Shown: one piece after another, positions 16,918-26,263 of the stretch
Numbering within the stretch: position 1 is the stretch's first letter
How the letters are laid out: every line of letters begins with the position of its first letter
NCBI RefSeq assembly: GCF_042432905.1
Contig: NZ_JBHLWI010000016.1
Location: 53,175 to 117,174, forward strand
DNA length: 64,000 bases
DNA from: Fontibacter flavus
GTDB taxonomy: Bacteria; Bacteroidota; Bacteroidia; Cytophagales; Cyclobacteriaceae
Direction of reading: 5' to 3'
Translations under genes and position numbers: made by a program
Notes under the pieces: generated by a model
Seen by the model: only the letters and a program-made list of their open reading frames with translations
The model's database searches: none
What the model was told of the DNA's origin: nothing

Positions 16918-17985
16918 ATGAAAAGTTTAATAAAATTGACTTTCCTAATAGCAATGATTTTTTCAATGAGTTCCTGTAAATTTTATTCCAAGGAAAATGA
17001 ATTAAGTATTTTGAATACCACTCAAGTGGTCAAAAATGAGGATTTTGATCTCCCTATTAATCTTGAAAGTATTTTAATTTCAGAGGTCAGTGAGAATCTT
17101 TTTATACCAGGTAAAACCATTGCTATTGGAGACCTTTTGATTATTTCTGATCAAGCCTCTCAGGGTTTATTTCATCTCTACCACATTTCTGAAAATAACT
17201 ATCTCGGGATATTTGGCTCTCGAGGTGCTGGTCCCTTGGAAATTTTCGATGTTTGGAGTTTTTTTCCTTATCATGAGAACCAATTTGGCGCATATGATCC
17301 GGAATTAGCCAAGGTGTTGATTTATGATATTGACACACTACTGCTTAAAAACTCCGCTTTGAAAGAAGTTATCCAAAAGGATATGCTCTACAATGGTTTT
17401 GTTCATATCTCTGGTCAAGAGTTAGTGATGACAGGAAGTTACCAACAAGAACAACAATTTCGAATGTTTAAGTATAATTTATCTGATTCAACTGTAGGGA
17501 GGCCAAGTGCCTTTGGTGAATTGCCCCAACTCAGTGAAGCGCTACCTGCAGGCCTCAAACATCCACAATTTCGGGCATTGGATGCAGACATACAGGCGAC
17601 CACTTTTGTAAATGGGGCAAGTTTAGGAGATTTTGTTTTCCTATCATACCCTCATCTTCCGCTTATTGAGCTGTATAATGGTCAAACTGAATCCAAAATC
17701 TCTACAGTCGGTCCCCATCAAGTGCCGTCATTTGAGGAATTGACTAAGGAACCATTTTATACTTCTCCCGTTATTACCAAGGATTATTTGTATGTCTTGG
17801 ACCGACAAATAAAGGATGGGAGTGAAATAAAAGTATTTGATTTGAGTGGAAAACCTGTGAAACGATATCGTTTGGATATTGAAATCTTCCGTTTTTCAAT
17901 TTACCAAGACAACTTGATTTTTGCCCTTACTTCTAATTCGGATAATTCAGAATATCAATTGGTAAAGTTTCATATACATGAATAA
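16918..17985 (+). CDS. BF3164-family-like six-bladed beta-propeller lipoprotein
   Basis: A predicted lipoprotein of about 355 residues. The ATG at 16918 is chosen over the TTG one codon before. The signal peptide ends at FSMSSC (lipobox). The rest is all-beta with propeller-like repeats such as IAIGDLLIISD, LGIFGSRGAGPLEI and VITKDYLYVLD; the GSRGAGPLE phrase is typical of Bacteroidota 6-bladed propeller (BF3164) lipoproteins. Function of the family is unknown; surface ligand or peptide binding is a guess. It stands alone in an AT-rich region opposite the repeat-start lipoprotein, with a terminator 160 bases downstream. Confidence 0.82.
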   Translation: MKSLIKLTFLIAMIFSMSSCKFYSKENELSILNTTQVVKNEDFDLPINLESILISEVSENLFIPGKTIAIGDLLIISDQASQGLFHLYHISENNYLGIFGSRGAGPLEIFDVWSFFPYHENQFGAYDPELAKVLIYDIDTLLLKNSALKEVIQKDMLYNGFVHISGQELVMTGSYQQEQQFRMFKYNLSDSTVGRPSAFGELPQLSEALPAGLKHPQFRALDADIQATTFVNGASLGDFVFLSYPHLPLIELYNGQTESKISTVGPHQVPSFEELTKEPFYTSPVITKDYLYVLDRQIKDGSEIKVFDLSGKPVKRYRLDIEIFRFSIYQDNLIFALTSNSDNSEYQLVKFHIHE

Positions 17986-18147
17986 ATTGTTTTCTTGGTT
18001 TGAGGGGGTTTAAGAATAATCCACAGGACCTTCCCCCACTGGAATTGAAGCATGATAGCACCTTACACTTTTACGTCACAATGAGACCCTTTTCCTCTGA
18101 GTCTGTTTCGTAATTTGATTGCCCAAAAATTAGCCCTTTCTAAAATG

Positions 18148-18187
18148 CCTTAGAGCCTTTGTGGCATCATCCACCCAGGCTCTAAGG
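18148..18187. terminator. Strong terminator between convergent genes
   Basis: CCTTAGAGCC...GGCTCTAAGG, with an inner TGG/CCA stem, followed by GTTTTTTGT on the plus strand. It is 10 bases from the nucleotidyltransferase stop on the other strand and may act in both directions. Confidence 0.85.
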
Positions 18188-18197
18188 TTTTTTGTCA

Positions 18198-19103
18198 TTA
18201 TCCCCAAAGCTTTTCAGGATATTCTCCCGAAGCATGCATCTGCTTCAAAGCCTCGATGACTATTGGCTTATCTTCTGTATAGGTCACCCCAAACCAGGTT
18301 TTGCCACCCGGAAGGATTTCAAAAGCAGCTTTTCCTGCCTGAATCAGATTATTCGCTACTGTAGGAATGTAAAACTCTGACTTCAGGTTTTCCTTATTGG
18401 CAGGTAGAAACTCATGCCACATGCTTTGAATATCAGAGAATACTGCCTGATGAAAACCCCAGAAATTCATGGAAACAGGAGTGTTTTCTGCAATTTCAAT
18501 TTCCTCACCTTCTCCTCTTGAAATAATCTTATCTCCTTCTCTGGCAATGGAGGTCCTTTCGACCATGCCTACCAATTGATTGGCACCATTCATGGTACAT
18601 ACGCCACGACTCACCGTACCATGCGCGGAAAGCACATTCTGAATGGCATAGCCCACCATGGCATGCAGATTAGGCTGTACTCCATTAGTTAGGAACTTAC
18701 CCAAAACTTCAAAGGCTTCCTTTCCATAGAAATCATCCGCATTGATTACTGCAAATGGTTCTGCAATGGCATCTTTGGCGCAAAGAACGGCATGCGCTGT
18801 ACCATAAGGCTTCACTCTTTCCGGATTTTGGAATTCTTGCGGCACGAAACTTTGCAGTGACTGCAGCACAAAATCCACCTCAATCTTTCCCTCTAATTTG
18901 GGCAATAGCAAATCCTTGGCGGTCTGAAGAATCTCTTCTCTAACAATCAGCACCACTTTCCCAAATCCTGCCCTGATGGCATCATAGATCGAATATTCCA
19001 GGATGGTTTCCCCATTTGGGCCGAATCCGTCAATTTGCTTGTTTCCTCCATATCGGCTGCCCATTCCTGCTGCCAGTACCAAAAGTGTTGGTTTCATTTC
19101 CAT
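18198..19103 (-). CDS. Sugar-phosphate nucleotidyltransferase family protein
   Basis: A cytoplasmic NTP-transferase-fold protein, 301 residues. The N-terminal nucleotide-binding motif LVLAAGMGSRYGGNKQIDG (residues 8-26) and the metal-binding AVINADDFYG are clear, and KPYGTAHAVLCAKDA matches the substrate loop of glucose-1-phosphate-type uridylyl/thymidylyltransferases. The C-terminal part (FGVTYTEDKP) resembles the common Bacteroidota 'NDP-sugar pyrophosphorylase' subfamily. The exact sugar and nucleotide are not determinable. The start may be the ATG at 19103 or 19097. It is monocistronic, and no other polysaccharide genes adjoin it. Confidence 0.88.
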   Translation of the reverse strand: MEMKPTLLVLAAGMGSRYGGNKQIDGFGPNGETILEYSIYDAIRAGFGKVVLIVREEILQTAKDLLLPKLEGKIEVDFVLQSLQSFVPQEFQNPERVKPYGTAHAVLCAKDAIAEPFAVINADDFYGKEAFEVLGKFLTNGVQPNLHAMVGYAIQNVLSAHGTVSRGVCTMNGANQLVGMVERTSIAREGDKIISRGEGEEIEIAENTPVSMNFWGFHQAVFSDIQSMWHEFLPANKENLKSEFYIPTVANNLIQAGKAAFEILPGGKTWFGVTYTEDKPIVIEALKQMHASGEYPEKLWG

Positions 19104-19412
19104 AAAATCTTAATTGGTTCAAATAGACCCCAAAATTAGATTTTAAATACTTTTTATAAAGAAATCCTGAGATTATTTAAAAAAGAAACCTAAAACTAGC
19201 AAAATATCGCTGTTAGGGTTTGATTTTAATCCTGAATTCTTATTTTAATCACAATATGTAAATTATTTGGTTTATATTTTTACCACATTATTCATTTTTT
19301 ACATCTTTTTGTGCTCATTAGGTATTTTTTTTAACCAAATTTTATACTTTTGACAATATTTGATTTAGATTAGCATCAAATTCCTATTAAACCCGTTGAA
19401 AAATTATCCAAA
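19104..19412. other. AT-rich divergent promoter region upstream of glnK-amtB
   Basis: A 309-base gap between the divergent nucleotidyltransferase and glnK genes, very AT-rich, with poly-T stretches. TACTTTTG at 19345-19352 matches the TAnnTTTG -7 element, 60 bases before glnK, but no -33 partner was found. No coding potential or stable hairpin was seen. Confidence 0.5.
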
Positions 19413-19751
19413 ATGAAAAAAATCGAAGCGATTATTAGAACATCCAAATTCGAGGAGATACATCAGTGTATTGCAAGTTTGGGTGTGAAATTCTTCACCT
19501 TTTACGAGGTGAAAGGAATGGGCATGGAACATGCCAAACCGCAAACCTATAGAGGTGTGGCTTATGAACCAGCCTATATCCCGAGGACAAAAATTGAAAT
19601 CGTCACAGCAGACGAGCATATGGATGAGATCATCAATTGCATCCTGACCACCGGCCGAACTGGAGAAGTCGGTGATGGGAAGATATTCATCTATGAAGCT
19701 TTGGACGCGTATCGAATCAGGAACAACGATAAGGGAACAGAAGCCCTTTAA
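19413..19751 (+). CDS. glnK: Nitrogen regulatory protein P-II
   Basis: A 112-residue PII signal protein that senses 2-oxoglutarate and ATP/ADP and gates the ammonium channel. The start MKKIEAIIR, the T-loop (KPQTYRGVAYEPAYIPR) with the Tyr at the uridylylation position, the B-loop TGRTGEVGDGKIFI and the C-terminal YRIRNNDKGTEAL are all typical. The partner channel gene amtB follows after 61 bases, which favours the name glnK over glnB. Whether Tyr is modified is unknown, since no glnD is in the window. Confidence 0.95.
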   Translation: MKKIEAIIRTSKFEEIHQCIASLGVKFFTFYEVKGMGMEHAKPQTYRGVAYEPAYIPRTKIEIVTADEHMDEIINCILTTGRTGEVGDGKIFIYEALDAYRIRNNDKGTEAL

Positions 19752-19812
19752 TCCTCAAAACCCCTCCCTTTTGTCTCTCAAAAGGCATCTCAAAATCAAA
19801 TCTAACAAACCT

Positions 19813-21045
19813 ATGAATCAAGAATTATTTACCATCAACAACCTCTGGATGATGGTGGCCACGATCCTGGTCTTTATCATGCACCTGGGATTTGCATCAT
19901 TGGAGGCTGGACTGACCCGGGCCAAAAACACGGTCAATATCCTCTTCAAAAACACCATCATACCGGCCATTGGCTTACTGACCTATGCTTTTATTGGCTT
20001 TAACCTCATGTATCCGGGGGAAAATTTTGCAGGAAGTTTTATCGGCTTGAGCGGTATCGGCATCTCTTTACCGGAAGGTTGGAATACTTTTGCTTACAAC
20101 GAGGGATATACCTTCTTCACCGATTTCATCTTTCAGGCCATGTTTGCAGCTACTGCAGCCACCATTGTCTCCGGTGCGGTAGCCGAAAGGATCAAACTTG
20201 GGCCATTTATTTTCTTCTCCATCTTATATGTAGGCATTTGCTACCCCATAGTGGGCATGTGGAAATGGGGAGGCGGATTTCTGGACACCTTAGACACTCC
20301 TTTTTATGACTTTGCAGGGTCCACCATTGTACATTCAGTCGGAGGTTGGGGTGCATTGGTCGGCGCATTTCTTTTGGGTCCCAGAATTGGAAAATATACA
20401 GAATCAGGCATGAGGGCCATACCCGGACACAATATACCAATGGCCACTATTGGGGTGTTTTTACTTTGGTTTGGCTGGTTCGGCTTTAATGGGGGTTCGG
20501 TACTGAGCGCGGATCCTGGCACCGTATCCTTGGTCTTTGTGACCACAGCCATAGCTGGTGCCTCAGGAGCTTTTGGGGCATTATTGACTTCCTACCTAAA
20601 ATTCAAAACCTATGACATCACCATGGTACTCAACGGAATCCTGGCCGGACTTGTAGGGATAACTGCAGGTGCTGACCTCATGAGTATAGCCGAAGCTGCC
20701 ATCATTGGGTTTATTGGTGGCGGATTAGTGGTGATGGGAGTTGTTTTCTTTGATAAAATAAAAATTGATGATCCGGTGGGTGCCATTTCCGTCCATTTGA
20801 TCGGTGGCATTTGGGGCACCTTGGCGGTAGGACTTTTTGGAAGTTTGGCAGGAATACAACAAGTACTCTCCCAATTGATCGGTATTGGGATCGTCGGCGC
20901 ATTCTGCTTCTTGGCAAGCTGGCTGATCTTCTTCAGTATGAAAAGAAGTATCGGCATACGTGTTCATGAAAAAGAAGAAACCGAAGGTTTGGACATCCAC
21001 GAACACAGCATGCAGGCTTATCCTGACTTCGCTCCTAAAGATTGA
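19813..21045 (+). CDS. amtB: Ammonium transporter
   Basis: An inner-membrane ammonium channel, 410 residues, about eleven membrane helices. The start at 19813 (MNQELFTINNLWMMVATIL) is preferred; the frame runs back to 19672 into glnK but that extension is not family-like. The pore twin-His residues are visible in GSTIVHSVGGWGAL and ISVHLIGGIWG, and the Amt signature GFGWFGFNGGS-like segment appears as LLWFGWFGFNGGS. The C-terminal cytoplasmic tail ends HEHSMQAYPDFAPKD. It is cotranscribed with glnK, whose product is expected to block the channel in nitrogen excess. Confidence 0.96.
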   Translation: MNQELFTINNLWMMVATILVFIMHLGFASLEAGLTRAKNTVNILFKNTIIPAIGLLTYAFIGFNLMYPGENFAGSFIGLSGIGISLPEGWNTFAYNEGYTFFTDFIFQAMFAATAATIVSGAVAERIKLGPFIFFSILYVGICYPIVGMWKWGGGFLDTLDTPFYDFAGSTIVHSVGGWGALVGAFLLGPRIGKYTESGMRAIPGHNIPMATIGVFLLWFGWFGFNGGSVLSADPGTVSLVFVTTAIAGASGAFGALLTSYLKFKTYDITMVLNGILAGLVGITAGADLMSIAEAAIIGFIGGGLVVMGVVFFDKIKIDDPVGAISVHLIGGIWGTLAVGLFGSLAGIQQVLSQLIGIGIVGAFCFLASWLIFFSMKRSIGIRVHEKEETEGLDIHEHSMQAYPDFAPKD

Positions 21046-21070
21046 TTGCTTTCCAGTCTACTCACAAAAA

Positions 21071-21103
21071 AAGCTGTCCTGGATCACCAGAACAGCTTTT
21101 TTT
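21071..21103 (+). terminator. Rho-independent terminator after amtB
   Basis: AAGCTGT-CCTGG pairs with CCAG-ACAGCTT around a 4-base loop and is followed by seven T. Confidence 0.9.
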
Positions 21104-21184
21104 AATACCTTCTCATTATTTCAGTTTACATCGCGCTATTTTCCCACTTGAACATTGGAAATTAGTAATTGATCACTGGTAATT

Positions 21185-22045
21185 TCAGAACGCTTTCAAA
21201 CTGATATCCATACTCTTCACCTGATGTGTCAATGCACCCACCGAGATGAAATCGACTCCGCATTCTGCCACATCTTTCAGCGTTTCTTCTGTAATGCCTC
21301 CCGAAGCCTCCAAAGGATATCTGCCATTGACCATTTGCACTGCTTTCCTCATGGTGGCATAATCCATGTTGTCCAACATGATAAAATCAATTCCTCCTAC
21401 CTGAAGCACTTCCTCCACTTCTTCCAAAGTTCTCGTCTCTACTTCAATTTTCAACGCCAAACCTTTAGAGGCCAGATAACTTCTGGTATTGTGGATGGCG
21501 TTTTTGATTCCCCCAGCAAAATCGATATGGTTGTCTTTCAGCATCACCATGTCATAAAGGGCAAATCTATGATTGAGACCTCCCCCCAGCAAGACAGCCC
21601 ATTTTTCCATCATTCGGAAATTGGGGGTGGTTTTTCGGGTATCCATCAACCTGGCTTTGGTATGGGAGATAAGTTGATTCAATTGATGTGTTTTGGTAGC
21701 GATGCCACTCATGCGCTGCATACAGTTCAGAACGAGTCGTTCTGTAGTCAAAATAGAGGCAGCTGACCCTGAAACCTTAAGTCCGATGTCTCCTTTTTTG
21801 ACTTGGTCCCCATCTTTTAACAGCAAGTCTACCTCAAGTTTAGGGTCAAATTGATGAAAAATAAGTTTTGCCAGCTCCAAGCCCGCAATGATGCCGTCTT
21901 CTTTGATGAGCAATTGCGCCTGATCCTGCTGACCTTTTGGGATAGATCCTAATGTAGAATGATCGCCGTCACCGACATCTTCCGCCAACGCTCTTTGAAT
22001 AAAAACACTAAGGCTCTCCGGGTTGATATACTTGGGTTTTTTCAT
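21185..22045 (-). CDS. nadC: Nicotinate-nucleotide pyrophosphorylase (quinolinate phosphoribosyltransferase)
   Basis: Converts quinolinate and PRPP to nicotinate mononucleotide in de novo NAD synthesis. The protein is 286 residues, full length. Visible signatures are ALAEDVGDGDHST near residue 15, LNCMQRMSGIAT, the active-site DTRKTTPNFR, GGGLNHRFALYDMVMLKDNH with the catalytic lysine, and VEVE/IMLDNM followed by EASGGITEET. nadA and nadB are not in the window. Downstream of a DUF4783 gene by 27 bases, an arrangement I recall as frequent in Bacteroidota. Confidence 0.96.
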   Translation of the reverse strand: MKKPKYINPESLSVFIQRALAEDVGDGDHSTLGSIPKGQQDQAQLLIKEDGIIAGLELAKLIFHQFDPKLEVDLLLKDGDQVKKGDIGLKVSGSAASILTTERLVLNCMQRMSGIATKTHQLNQLISHTKARLMDTRKTTPNFRMMEKWAVLLGGGLNHRFALYDMVMLKDNHIDFAGGIKNAIHNTRSYLASKGLALKIEVETRTLEEVEEVLQVGGIDFIMLDNMDYATMRKAVQMVNGRYPLEASGGITEETLKDVAECGVDFISVGALTHQVKSMDISLKAF

Positions 22046-22072
22046 CCCACAAAATTAAAAAAATAAATAGGA

Positions 22073-22489
22073 CTAATTCTTATTTGCTCCTTTAACTATG
22101 TCCAAACTGTAAACTTTTATCTCACCTTCTTCTCTTTTGCCCCTGATAAAAACCCTAAAAACGCCATCTTCTGATTCATAATTGCCTATATAATTGATGA
22201 CTTGGTCAGAATTACTGCCTTTATGGACCAATTGAAAGCCCATTGGCGGAAACTTCCTGAAAAAATCCCGCATGACCAATTCTGCCTGGCTTCTAGAATA
22301 ATCTCCTTGATTACCATTTATATTGATATCAATTCCCTGGTCAAAAAACTTGGCCAACTCCTTACTGGAACCTGACTGAAATACCGAAACGATCTCTTCT
22401 ATTGAATCAAGAGGTTCAGTACTCGTCTTTGCAAAGGCATATGAATATATCAGTAACAGCAGCGCTGCTATTTGAAGCAATTTTTTCAT
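22073..22489 (-). CDS. DUF4783 family exported protein
   Basis: A 138-residue protein with a signal peptide (MKKLLQIAALLLLIYSYAFA) and a single cystatin/NTF2-like domain characteristic of DUF4783: IEEIVSVFQSGSSKELAKFF near residue 31 and GVFRVFIRGKREEGEIKVYSLDI-type strands at the end. Function is unknown. It lies 27 bases upstream of nadC on the same strand and is probably cotranscribed with it, though no role in NAD synthesis is known. Confidence 0.85.
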   Translation of the reverse strand: MKKLLQIAALLLLIYSYAFAKTSTEPLDSIEEIVSVFQSGSSKELAKFFDQGIDININGNQGDYSRSQAELVMRDFFRKFPPMGFQLVHKGSNSDQVINYIGNYESEDGVFRVFIRGKREEGEIKVYSLDIVKGANKN

Positions 22490-22670
22490 GAAAAACTAAG
22501 TAAACAAATATTAAGCCAAATTTTCTATTCTTTTGCTTTACAACAGAATTGTTTACTTTCTCTTTCAAAAAATAAATTTAAATCCCCCTATTATTGCCGA
22601 CTTCATAAAGAATGAGCATTTTTACGGTTTATTTGAGTTCAAATGAACTTGTTTTTTTACATGAATGTAA

Positions 22671-24203
22671 ATGAATACGATGGAAAAGAAAGTATTATTG
22701 ATGATTTTGGATGGATGGGGTATTGCCACAAATCCGGCAGTTTCTGCAATTGACAAAGCCCAAACGCCATTCATCGACAGCTTATATAACAAATATCCCC
22801 ATGCCAAATTGGATGCTTCCGGTCTGGCAGTAGGCCTGCCCGAAGGTCAAATGGGAAATTCCGAGGTGGGTCACATGAACATTGGCGCTGGCCGGGTAGT
22901 CTATCAGGACCTGGTCAAAATCAATAAAGCAGTAACAGAAGGTGATCTTAACACGCATCCTGTTTTGGTTGAAGCCTTTCAATATGCCAAATCATCTCGA
23001 AAAAAAGTGCATTTTATAGGATTGGTTTCCGATGGCGGAGTACATGCCCACATCAACCACCTGAAAGGCCTCTGTGATGCTGCTAAAGCCAATGATGTAC
23101 ATGAAGCTTATATCCATGCATTCACTGATGGCAGGGATACCGATCCCAAGAGCGGCGTGCATTTTCTAAATGAGCTCAAAGAACATCTTCAACACTCCAC
23201 AGGTACTCTTGCTTCTGTAGTTGGCCGATACTATGCTATGGACAGGGACAAAAGATGGGAACGTGTCAAACTGGCCTATGATGCACTCGTGCATGGAGAA
23301 GGAGAAAAATCTAAGGATATCATTGCCTCAGTAGTAAAATCCTATAGCAATGGGGTTACAGACGAATTTATCCGACCAATAATTCAGGCCAATGGCGACA
23401 ACAAACCAATGGCAACCATCGAAGAAGGGGATGTCGTTATCAATTTCAACTTCAGAACCGATAGGGGCAGGGAAATCACCCAAGTACTTACCCAAACGGA
23501 TTTTGAAGATTTTAGCATGAAAAAACTCAAACTTCACTACATCACTTTCACCAATTACGACGATACTTTCAAAGATGTTAAAGTGCTGTTTGAGAAAGAC
23601 AATCTGAACAACACCCTAGGGCAGGTATTGGAAGCCAATGGGAAAAAGCAGATCAGAATTGCCGAAACTGAAAAATATCCTCATGTGACCTTCTTCTTTT
23701 CAGGCGGTAGGGAAAGGGAATTTGAAGGTGAAAGCAGAATCCTGTGCCCATCTCCTAAAGTGGCCACATATGATCTGAAGCCAGAAATGAGTGCTTTTGA
23801 AATTGCCAGCAAAATCAAACCTGAGCTTAAGAAAAAAGAAGTTGATTTTATCTGTCTCAATTTTGCCAATGCTGATATGGTCGGCCATACAGGTGTATTT
23901 GATGCCGCGGTAAAAGCTTGTGAAGCTGTGGATAAATGTGCCGAACAGGTCATTGAGCAAGCTTTAGAAAGTGGTTATACCACTATTGTAATTGCTGACC
24001 ATGGCAACAGTGACGTCATGATCAATGAAGATGGCACCCCGAATACCGCCCACACTACTAATTTGGTTCCATTCATCATGGTGGATGACCAAGATCGATT
24101 AGAAGTTAATAACGGCAAACTGGGTGACCTGGCACCAACCATCCTCAGTCTTATGGATATTGAAATACCAAAAGAAATGACCGGAGAAATCCTCTTGAAA
24201 TAA
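22671..24203 (+). CDS. gpmI: 2,3-bisphosphoglycerate-independent phosphoglycerate mutase
   Basis: A two-metal alkaline-phosphatase-superfamily enzyme that interconverts 3- and 2-phosphoglycerate in glycolysis. The N-terminal metal site LMILDGWG, catalytic Ser64 in GQMGNSEVGHMNIGAGR and the C-terminal metal motifs NFANADMVGHTG and VIADHGNSD are all intact. Length is 510 residues, normal. The start may be 22671 or the ATG three codons later. A weak hairpin and then a lipoprotein gene follow on the same strand. One exact TTATCCACA complement lies at 23927-23935. Confidence 0.97.
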   Translation: MNTMEKKVLLMILDGWGIATNPAVSAIDKAQTPFIDSLYNKYPHAKLDASGLAVGLPEGQMGNSEVGHMNIGAGRVVYQDLVKINKAVTEGDLNTHPVLVEAFQYAKSSRKKVHFIGLVSDGGVHAHINHLKGLCDAAKANDVHEAYIHAFTDGRDTDPKSGVHFLNELKEHLQHSTGTLASVVGRYYAMDRDKRWERVKLAYDALVHGEGEKSKDIIASVVKSYSNGVTDEFIRPIIQANGDNKPMATIEEGDVVINFNFRTDRGREITQVLTQTDFEDFSMKKLKLHYITFTNYDDTFKDVKVLFEKDNLNNTLGQVLEANGKKQIRIAETEKYPHVTFFFSGGREREFEGESRILCPSPKVATYDLKPEMSAFEIASKIKPELKKKEVDFICLNFANADMVGHTGVFDAAVKACEAVDKCAEQVIEQALESGYTTIVIADHGNSDVMINEDGTPNTAHTTNLVPFIMVDDQDRLEVNNGKLGDLAPTILSLMDIEIPKEMTGEILLK

Positions 24204-24207
24204 ATAC

Positions 24208-24235
24208 AGCTCTTCTCCATCTTAGGGAAGAGCTG
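24208..24235 (+). terminator. Weak hairpin after gpmI
   Basis: CAGCTCTTC and GAAGAGCTG form a 9-bp stem but there is no T tract, so it may attenuate or process rather than end transcription. Confidence 0.35.
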
Positions 24236-24236
24236 A

Positions 24237-24244
24237 TATCTTTG
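24237..24244 (+). promoter_or_regulatory. Candidate -7 element for the lipoprotein gene
   Basis: TATCTTTG matches TAnnTTTG and lies 23 bases before the ATG at 24268, right after the gpmI hairpin. No clear -33 element was found. Confidence 0.35.
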
Positions 24245-24267
24245 ATCATCCATTATCAAGTAGTTAC

Positions 24268-24825
24268 ATGAACGTGAAATATTATCTTAGCAGTCTGCTG
24301 GTCTTATCCATGTGTTGGAGCTGTTCTAATATTTCAGATTCCGCAAAAGGTGTAGAAACCAGTTATTTCCCCATCAAAGAATTTGTAGAAGCTAAAATTC
24401 CTGTAATAGAGGGAAAGACTCTTAGAAAGGAAATCAACATCAATGGCAAAAATGAAACAACTACCGATATCCCCAATGCTGAAGAGTGGTTGAAAGAACT
24501 AGATTTCTTTTTACAGGCAGACATCAACAAAGCAGTACTTGCCAATGCTTATGAAACGGAAAGAAGTGAGAAATTCCTCATCCATGAATTGAAAGAAGGA
24601 GAGAAAGGAAAAGTCAAAAAACTGGTCATCCAATATCTCAACGGTGAAGTCAAACAAATTAGCTTCAACGCCTTAACTGAAAATCCTTTTTACAGCTCAA
24701 AAACAAGGGGTGTATTGGTACTTCACAGTGAAACTAGGGAAATCGACCAATATACCATTGAAAACATTCAGGAGGTGGTATTTTCAAAACCCAACAAACT
24801 GGTAATCAGCGCAACAGTTCATTAA
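24268..24825 (+). CDS. Hypothetical lipoprotein
   Basis: A 185-residue predicted lipoprotein: signal peptide MNVKYYLSSLLVLSMCWSC with the lipobox Cys at 19. The mature protein is mixed alpha/beta with lysine/glutamate-rich strands (LRKEININGKNETTT, LIHELKEGEKGKVKKL). No domain was recognised. It follows gpmI after 64 bases and ends at a perfect bidirectional terminator. It has no visible link to glycolysis. Confidence 0.75.
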   Translation: MNVKYYLSSLLVLSMCWSCSNISDSAKGVETSYFPIKEFVEAKIPVIEGKTLRKEININGKNETTTDIPNAEEWLKELDFFLQADINKAVLANAYETERSEKFLIHELKEGEKGKVKKLVIQYLNGEVKQISFNALTENPFYSSKTRGVLVLHSETREIDQYTIENIQEVVFSKPNKLVISATVH

Positions 24826-24841
24826 TCTCCTGCTATCAATC

Positions 24842-24887
24842 AAAAAAAGAGGCTGTCTTCATCATTTGAAGACAGCCTCTTTTTTTG
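24842..24887. terminator. Perfect bidirectional terminator
   Basis: AGAGGCTGTCTTC and GAAGACAGCCTCT form a 13-bp stem with a 7-base loop, flanked by seven A and seven T. It serves the lipoprotein gene on the plus strand and serS on the minus strand. Confidence 0.95.
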
Positions 24888-24902
24888 ATGCAAAGGATTG
24901 GA

Positions 24903-26174
24903 TCAAATTATGTCAAAACCTAAATAAGGAATCAGCACTTTAGGCATCTTAATACCTTCTTCTGTTTGATTATTTTCGAGTATTGCAGCCACAATCCTTG
25001 GTAGCGCCAGTGCACTGCCATTAAGGGTATGTGCCAATTGTGTTTTCTTGTCCTCACCTCTATAACGAAGTTTCAATCTGTTGGCCTGATAAGACTCAAA
25101 GTTACTGACCGAACTTACTTCCAGCCATCTTTCCTGTGCTGCAGAAAAGACCTCCATATCATAGGTCAACGCTGATGTGAAGCCCATATCCCCTCCACAA
25201 AGTCTCAATACTCTATAAGGAAGTTCCAATTTTTGAAGCAAGCCCTGTACATAGGCACTCATTTCTTCCAATGCTTCATAAGAATTATCAGGGTGGGAAA
25301 TATGGACAATTTCCACTTTGTCAAACTGATGCAGCCTGTTTAATCCCCTCACATGTGCTCCCCAACTTCCGGCTTCCCTTCTAAAACAAGGGGTGTAGCC
25401 CACATTTTTGATGGGAAACTCCAATTCATTCAAAATCACATCCCTATACATATTCGTGATGGGCACCTCAGCAGTTGGAATCAGGTATAGCTTGTCCACT
25501 GTCGCCTCATACATCTGACCTTCTTTATCAGGAAGCTGACCTGTTCCATAACCGGAATCTTCATTGACCAAAATTGGTGGCTGAACTTCAACATATCCCG
25601 CCTTAATGGCTTCATCCAGGAAAAAATTGATCAAGGCACGCTGCAACCTTGCTCCTCTTCCTTTATATATCGGAAATCCGGCTCCTGTAATTTTAACACC
25701 TAAGTCAAAATCAATGATGTCATACTTTTTGATAAGCTCCCAATGTGGCAGCTTGTCCTCCGGAAGTACAGGAATTTCCCCATGGGTAAGCACTACCTCA
25801 TTATCATCAGCAGATTTTCCTTTTGGTACAGATACATGTGGAACATTAGGGATGGTGTACAACAGCTGCGTCAAATCCTCTTCGTAAGTATTATAAGCTT
25901 CTTCAAGTGCCTTAACCTGTTCTTTGATTTCTACTGTCCTGCTCTTGATTCTTTCAGCCTCTTCCTTTTTACCTTCCTTCATCAACATACCTATCTTCTT
26001 GGAAACAGCATTGGATTCTGCCTGAAGATTATCCCTTTGGGCTTGGGTCTCTTTCCTGCTTTTATCAATATCCAATACCTGATGAAGTACAGCCTCAGCA
26101 TTTGGGAAGTTTCTTTTTTGAAGCCCTTCCAAAACGATTTCAAAATTGTCCCTGATGGAATTTACAAGTAACAT
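24903..26174 (-). CDS. serS: Seryl-tRNA synthetase
   Basis: Charges tRNA-Ser (and tRNA-Sec where present) with serine. The N-terminal long coiled-coil arm that grips the tRNA is visible (about residues 30-110, rich in Lys/Glu/Gln), followed by the class II catalytic domain with PTAEVPITNMYRD, motif 2 FRREAGSWGAHVRGLNRLHQ (20 residues) and motif 3 near NGSALALPRIVAAILE. At 423 residues it is full length. It has its own -7 element and shares the terminator downstream with the convergent lipoprotein gene. Confidence 0.97.
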   Translation of the reverse strand: MLLVNSIRDNFEIVLEGLQKRNFPNAEAVLHQVLDIDKSRKETQAQRDNLQAESNAVSKKIGMLMKEGKKEEAERIKSRTVEIKEQVKALEEAYNTYEEDLTQLLYTIPNVPHVSVPKGKSADDNEVVLTHGEIPVLPEDKLPHWELIKKYDIIDFDLGVKITGAGFPIYKGRGARLQRALINFFLDEAIKAGYVEVQPPILVNEDSGYGTGQLPDKEGQMYEATVDKLYLIPTAEVPITNMYRDVILNELEFPIKNVGYTPCFRREAGSWGAHVRGLNRLHQFDKVEIVHISHPDNSYEALEEMSAYVQGLLQKLELPYRVLRLCGGDMGFTSALTYDMEVFSAAQERWLEVSSVSNFESYQANRLKLRYRGEDKKTQLAHTLNGSALALPRIVAAILENNQTEEGIKMPKVLIPYLGFDII

Positions 26175-26204
26175 AGTTTACGGAGAAAATGGTGTTGTTT
26201 GATA

Positions 26205-26212
26205 CAAAGATA
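26205..26212 (-). promoter_or_regulatory. Candidate -7 element upstream of serS
   Basis: The minus strand reads TATCTTTG, matching TAnnTTTG, 30 bases before the serS ATG. A -33 element is not obvious. Confidence 0.45.
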
Positions 26213-26263
26213 AGGATGTTGATGGAATCCGCACTTCAGATTTTGCAAATTGGGCAAGGAATC